A stretch of 17,051 bases of DNA, taken from an uncultured Collinsella sp. GTDB lineage: Bacteria > Actinomycetota > Coriobacteriia > Coriobacteriales > Coriobacteriaceae. Location: positions 1 through 17,051 of the forward strand of contig USOG01000015.1 of the NCBI GenBank assembly GCA_900556365.1. Direction: 5' to 3'. Positions 15,242 to 17,051 of this stretch are shown here, piece after piece; position 1 is the stretch's first letter; each line of letters starts with the position of its first letter. The notes beneath the pieces were generated by a model that saw only the letters and a list, made by a program, of their open reading frames with translations, was not told the DNA's origin and did not search any database. A program made the position numbers and the translations under genes.

Positions 15242-15694
15242 TTATACAGCAATAGGGGCCTCTTTCGGGCGTCCTGCCTTTGGAGCGTCGGCGAGTCGTG
15301 CCTCGATGGAAGCTTTGGACACCATGCGCTTGGTACCGTCCTTCCAAGAATCCAACAGCCCAGCATTTATCAGCTGCGATACCCTTGCCGTGCTAACGCC
15401 AAGCATGCGAGCGGTGTCCGCCGCGGTGACGGCGGGGATGTCGCCGAGCTCGCGGCTGACGGCCACGGCGATAATCTTGCCGCCGTGTTGTGGCTGGTGT
15501 CCAAAGTCCGGCTCGGGAAGATCGACGCCGCCCATAAGGTGATCGTCGACCATACATGCGAGAAAATCGGCGGCGCTTTCGACAGCGTCGTTTAGGTCGG
15601 AGCCAAACGTTCCTCCTCCGCCCAGCGAGCCACATGGCACGGCATCGACCATGCCGTCCGAATCAAAGAACTCAAATTCCCATACGTAAACCAT
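15242..15694 (-). CDS. hicB: HicB-type antitoxin with C-terminal helix-turn-helix
   Basis: This encodes 150 residues on the minus strand. ATG 15694 is preceded on that strand by GGAGG, 7 bases away. Residues 1-65 resemble the HicB partial RNase H-like fold: an aromatic strand start (VYVWEFEFFDSDG), a Gly-rich turn, then SDLNDAVESAADFLACMVDD and LPEPDF. Residues 88-132 form a helix-turn-helix of the excisionase/MerR-like type (VTAADTARMLGVSTARVSQL), with a GRPK basic stretch near the end (141-144). HicB proteins neutralise HicA by direct binding and, when they carry a DNA-binding domain, repress their own operon. It lies 45 bp downstream of hicA in the same direction, giving the common toxin-first order. 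Sequence similarity in the N-terminal half is modest; the call rests strongly on the HicA partner next to it. Confidence 0.85.
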   Translation of the reverse strand: MVYVWEFEFFDSDGMVDAVPCGSLGGGGTFGSDLNDAVESAADFLACMVDDHLMGGVDLPEPDFGHQPQHGGKIIAVAVSRELGDIPAVTAADTARMLGVSTARVSQLINAGLLDSWKDGTKRMVSKASIEARLADAPKAGRPKEAPIAV

Positions 15695-15739
15695 GTAAGA
15701 CCTCCTCTAAAAAGCGATGCGAAATGTGATGAGGATGAG

Positions 15740-15910
15740 CTATCGAAGTCCTGCCTGCCTTAGGATTCTTTTGGCAATTTGATCCTCAATCTCTCGGTGG
15801 CGTTTCACGAGCACGAGTTTATCTCCTTTGACGAACTTCTCGTGATTAGTGCCTCCTTTCGAGATGAAGCCGGCTTCTTCGAGGATGCGGATCAATTCGC
15901 GTCTCTGCAT
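15740..15910 (-). CDS. hicA: HicA-type mRNA interferase toxin
   Basis: This encodes 56 residues on the minus strand. ATG 15910 is chosen because AGAGG lies 5 bases upstream on that strand; an upstream TTG at 15925 would add five residues and destroy that site. The protein has the HicA pattern: a helix (RRELIRILEEAGF), then a G-G-T-N-His-Glu-Lys-Phe strand with the conserved active-site histidine (His23), and a final helix (IAKRILRQAGL). HicA adopts a double-stranded-RNA-binding fold and cleaves mRNA, stopping growth until it is neutralised by HicB. Length is normal for the family. The gene is AT-richer than the core genes. An upstream region with inverted repeats (15948-15986) could hold the operator. 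Confidence 0.92.
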   Translation of the reverse strand: MQRRELIRILEEAGFISKGGTNHEKFVKGDKLVLVKRHREIEDQIAKRILRQAGLR

Positions 15911-15932
15911 CTTAGCCTCTTTCAATAACTAT

Positions 15933-15986
15933 ATATTAGCACTTTCTAAGGGTTTTAGACTTAAATCTTAGCTATTGCTAACCCTT
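15933..15986 (-). promoter_or_regulatory. Putative hicAB promoter and operator region
   Basis: On the minus strand an extended -10 (TGC then TAATAT, forward 15933-15941) lies 23 bases before the hicA start, with no good -35. Upstream of it are nested inverted repeats: AAGGGTT (15948-15954) with AACCCTT (15980-15986), and TTAGC (15968-15972) with GCTAA (15977-15981). These are natural candidates for binding by the helix-turn-helix of HicB. The remainder of the spacer up to the next gene (15987-16153) shows no gene; TATATT at 16018-16023 and TAAAAT at 16103-16108 could be -10 elements for the downstream + strand gene. Confidence 0.45.
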
Positions 15987-16153
15987 TGTCTCACTTCGCC
16001 GTCCTTGGATAGCGGCTTATATTCCTTGTGGTATTAGTTTATTTGCTCGTGCGGACACGATTTGGTGCTCCGTGCGCGACCGCGAAAAGGGTTTGTGGCG
16101 ACTAAAATGTGACCATAGAGGCAGTTTTAGCGAACCCCACGGGAGTGACGCGT

Positions 16154-16423
16154 ATGGACAACAACACGCTGCTATTCCAGGACAAAGGTTCGGGTAGGTT
16201 TAAAGACGTCAAGATCTACCCTAACCGCATTGAGGTACTCAAGAAGGGCACTTTTGGCGGCAAGCACACCGAGATTGTTTATCTTAAGGACATTACGGGC
16301 GTCAATAGAATCAAAGGCCGCGATGTTTTTCTGCGCAATCGACTGTTGACCGCTTGCGTCTTTAGCCTGAGTAGCCGTGTGAAGGCCCAGGAATTTGTGA
16401 ACGCGCTGAACTTGGTGATGTAG
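16154..16423 (+). CDS. Small PH-like domain protein
   Basis: This encodes 89 residues. ATG 16154 is chosen with GGGAG (16141-16145) 8 bases upstream; GTG 16109 has no such site. The protein is almost all beta strands followed by one C-terminal helix (KAQEFVNALNLV). It includes a VKIYPNRIEVLKKG strand pair and an EIVYLKDITGVNRIKG segment, the order seen in bacterial pleckstrin-homology-like domains (including the PH-like parts of SHOCT-bearing proteins). No membrane helix or signal peptide. Such domains usually act as small scaffolds; nothing more specific can be said. It is convergent with the surface protein gene, and a hairpin lies in between. Confidence 0.75.
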   Translation: MDNNTLLFQDKGSGRFKDVKIYPNRIEVLKKGTFGGKHTEIVYLKDITGVNRIKGRDVFLRNRLLTACVFSLSSRVKAQEFVNALNLVM

Positions 16424-16448
16424 CCGATAGCGGCGTTCGGGCCAAGGT

Positions 16449-16488
16449 AAAAATCGGGGGCACAGAACGGTGTCCTGCGCCCCCGATT
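16449..16488 (-). terminator. Rho-independent terminator of the surface protein gene (minus strand)
   Basis: A 10-bp stem, AATCGGGGGC (16452-16461) / GCCCCCGATT (16479-16488), lies 29 bases after the minus-strand stop codon. Read on the minus strand, the second arm runs into a T run (AAAAA at 16449-16453 on the + strand). On the + strand there is no T run, so it serves the minus-strand gene, though it may also slow transcription from the PH-like gene. Confidence 0.85.
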
Positions 16489-16517
16489 GAGTCGATGTGT
16501 CTAAAAGGCCGGCTTGC

Positions 16518-17051
16518 CTATTCGACAACGTCCTCGTTGTTTTCACCGTCACTGGCAAGCATCGCCGCGCCGGCGACCGTTGTCGCTACGGCGGCGGCAG
16601 CTAGCCCGGCGGCGATGCCAGAGCCGTCGCCTGTGCCGGCAAGCTTTTCGCCTGAGCCCTTGCGCTTGTTGCCCTTGTCGTTCTTGTCGGCGCCGCCTGC
16701 GTTGGTACCGTTGCCGTTGCCGTCGCCGGTGTCCGTAGCGCCTGCGTTGCCCGAAGCCGTCACGGTAAAGCTTGCGGCTCCGTCGCTGGCGAGCGTGTAG
16801 TTCTGCGCCGCGTTGCCCAAGAGACCGTTCACGCGCACCCAGTACGTCCCTGCGGCAAATGTTTCGCCCTCGGCCATCGCCGTTCCCGGAGCGCCGTTCG
16901 CGTCGTGCACAAACTCGAGCTGGGCCGTGCAGGCATCGGTTTCGAGCTTGCCCTCGAGTGATGCCGCAATCTTGGCGCGCACGTCTTCGCCGGCCTTAAG
17001 GCCTTCGAGTCCCTCAAAATGGGGCGTCAGCGCGCGTTGATCGATATCGAT
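16518..17051 (-). CDS. Sortase-anchored surface protein, C-terminal part (LAGTG signal)
   Basis: The frame is open to the right edge (last whole codon 17049-17051), so only the C-terminal 177 residues are inside the window and the true start lies outside; an internal ATG at 16982 is not the start. The visible part has a beta-rich domain (about 1-97, with FAAGTYWVRVNGLLGNAAQNYTL), a long Gly/Asn/Asp/Lys linker, then LAGTG (16629-16643), a hydrophobic stretch (GIAAGLAAAAVATTVAGAAML) and a short tail. This is the layout of a sortase cell-wall sorting signal with an LAxTG variant, which actinobacterial class E sortases are known to accept. The tail after the hydrophobic segment is acidic (SDGENNEDVVE), whereas sorting signals normally end in positive residues. 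Probably a secreted, wall-attached or pilus-like protein; ligand unknown. Confidence 0.8.
   Translation of the reverse strand: MDIDQRALTPHFEGLEGLKAGEDVRAKIAASLEGKLETDACTAQLEFVHDANGAPGTAMAEGETFAAGTYWVRVNGLLGNAAQNYTLASDGAASFTVTASGNAGATDTGDGNGNGTNAGGADKNDKGNKRKGSGEKLAGTGDGSGIAAGLAAAAVATTVAGAAMLASDGENNEDVVE

Noticed and set aside
1..17051. CRISPR array, insertion sequence, phage or tRNA genes
   Set aside because: No regularly spaced repeats, transposase or integrase motifs, or cloverleaf-like sequences found on either strand.

Overview
This 17 kb window looks like a chromosome segment of a GC-rich, anaerobic, Gram-positive actinobacterium. My best guess is Coriobacteriia, close to Collinsella. 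That rests on gene content and style, not on a marker gene. The DNA is strongly GC-rich, ribosome binding sites are of the GGAGG/AAAGGA type, there is a superoxide reductase and a formate-tetrahydrofolate ligase, and a surface protein ends in an actinobacterial LAxTG-type sortase signal. No rRNA, tRNA, CRISPR array, insertion sequence or phage gene is visible.

Left part (1-6.4 kb, all + strand): the 3' end of a DNA polymerase III alpha gene (dnaE) is followed closely by a very large SWIM/SNF2 helicase. Next come a small superoxide reductase whose N-terminal iron domain has lost its cysteines, a hairpin terminator, and a 661-residue protein with the full architecture of glutamine-dependent NAD+ synthetase. 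In that protein the active sites of both the nitrilase and the synthetase domain appear to be destroyed. It is the most unusual protein in the window.

Middle part (6.4-10.7 kb, + strand): a 98-bp nested palindrome lies between the NadE-like gene and ruvC. After it comes an extended -10 promoter with a perfect GAAC-N4-GTTC LexA box just downstream of the -10, which should put the 1-bp-overlapping ruvC-ruvA-ruvB operon (Holliday-junction processing) under SOS control. The fhs gene (one-carbon metabolism) follows with its own likely promoter and a textbook terminator.

Right part (10.8-17 kb, mixed strands): a single-pass membrane protein has three N-terminal T-x-V motifs, a PASTA-like domain and four tandem heptads. 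It converges on a cation diffusion facilitator gene. A double zinc-ribbon protein of unknown function is divergent from the transporter and has a 19-bp palindrome upstream. From about 14.58 to 16.2 kb the sequence becomes visibly more AT-rich and holds small accessory genes: a SHOCT-domain protein, a hicA-hicB toxin-antitoxin pair on the minus strand and a small PH-like protein. The window ends in the C-terminal part of a sortase-anchored surface protein on the minus strand, with a clear terminator.

No stretch longer than 300 bases lacks a gene. The longest gaps (6394-6635 and 15911-16153) hold the palindrome with the SOS promoter, and the putative hicAB control region, respectively.
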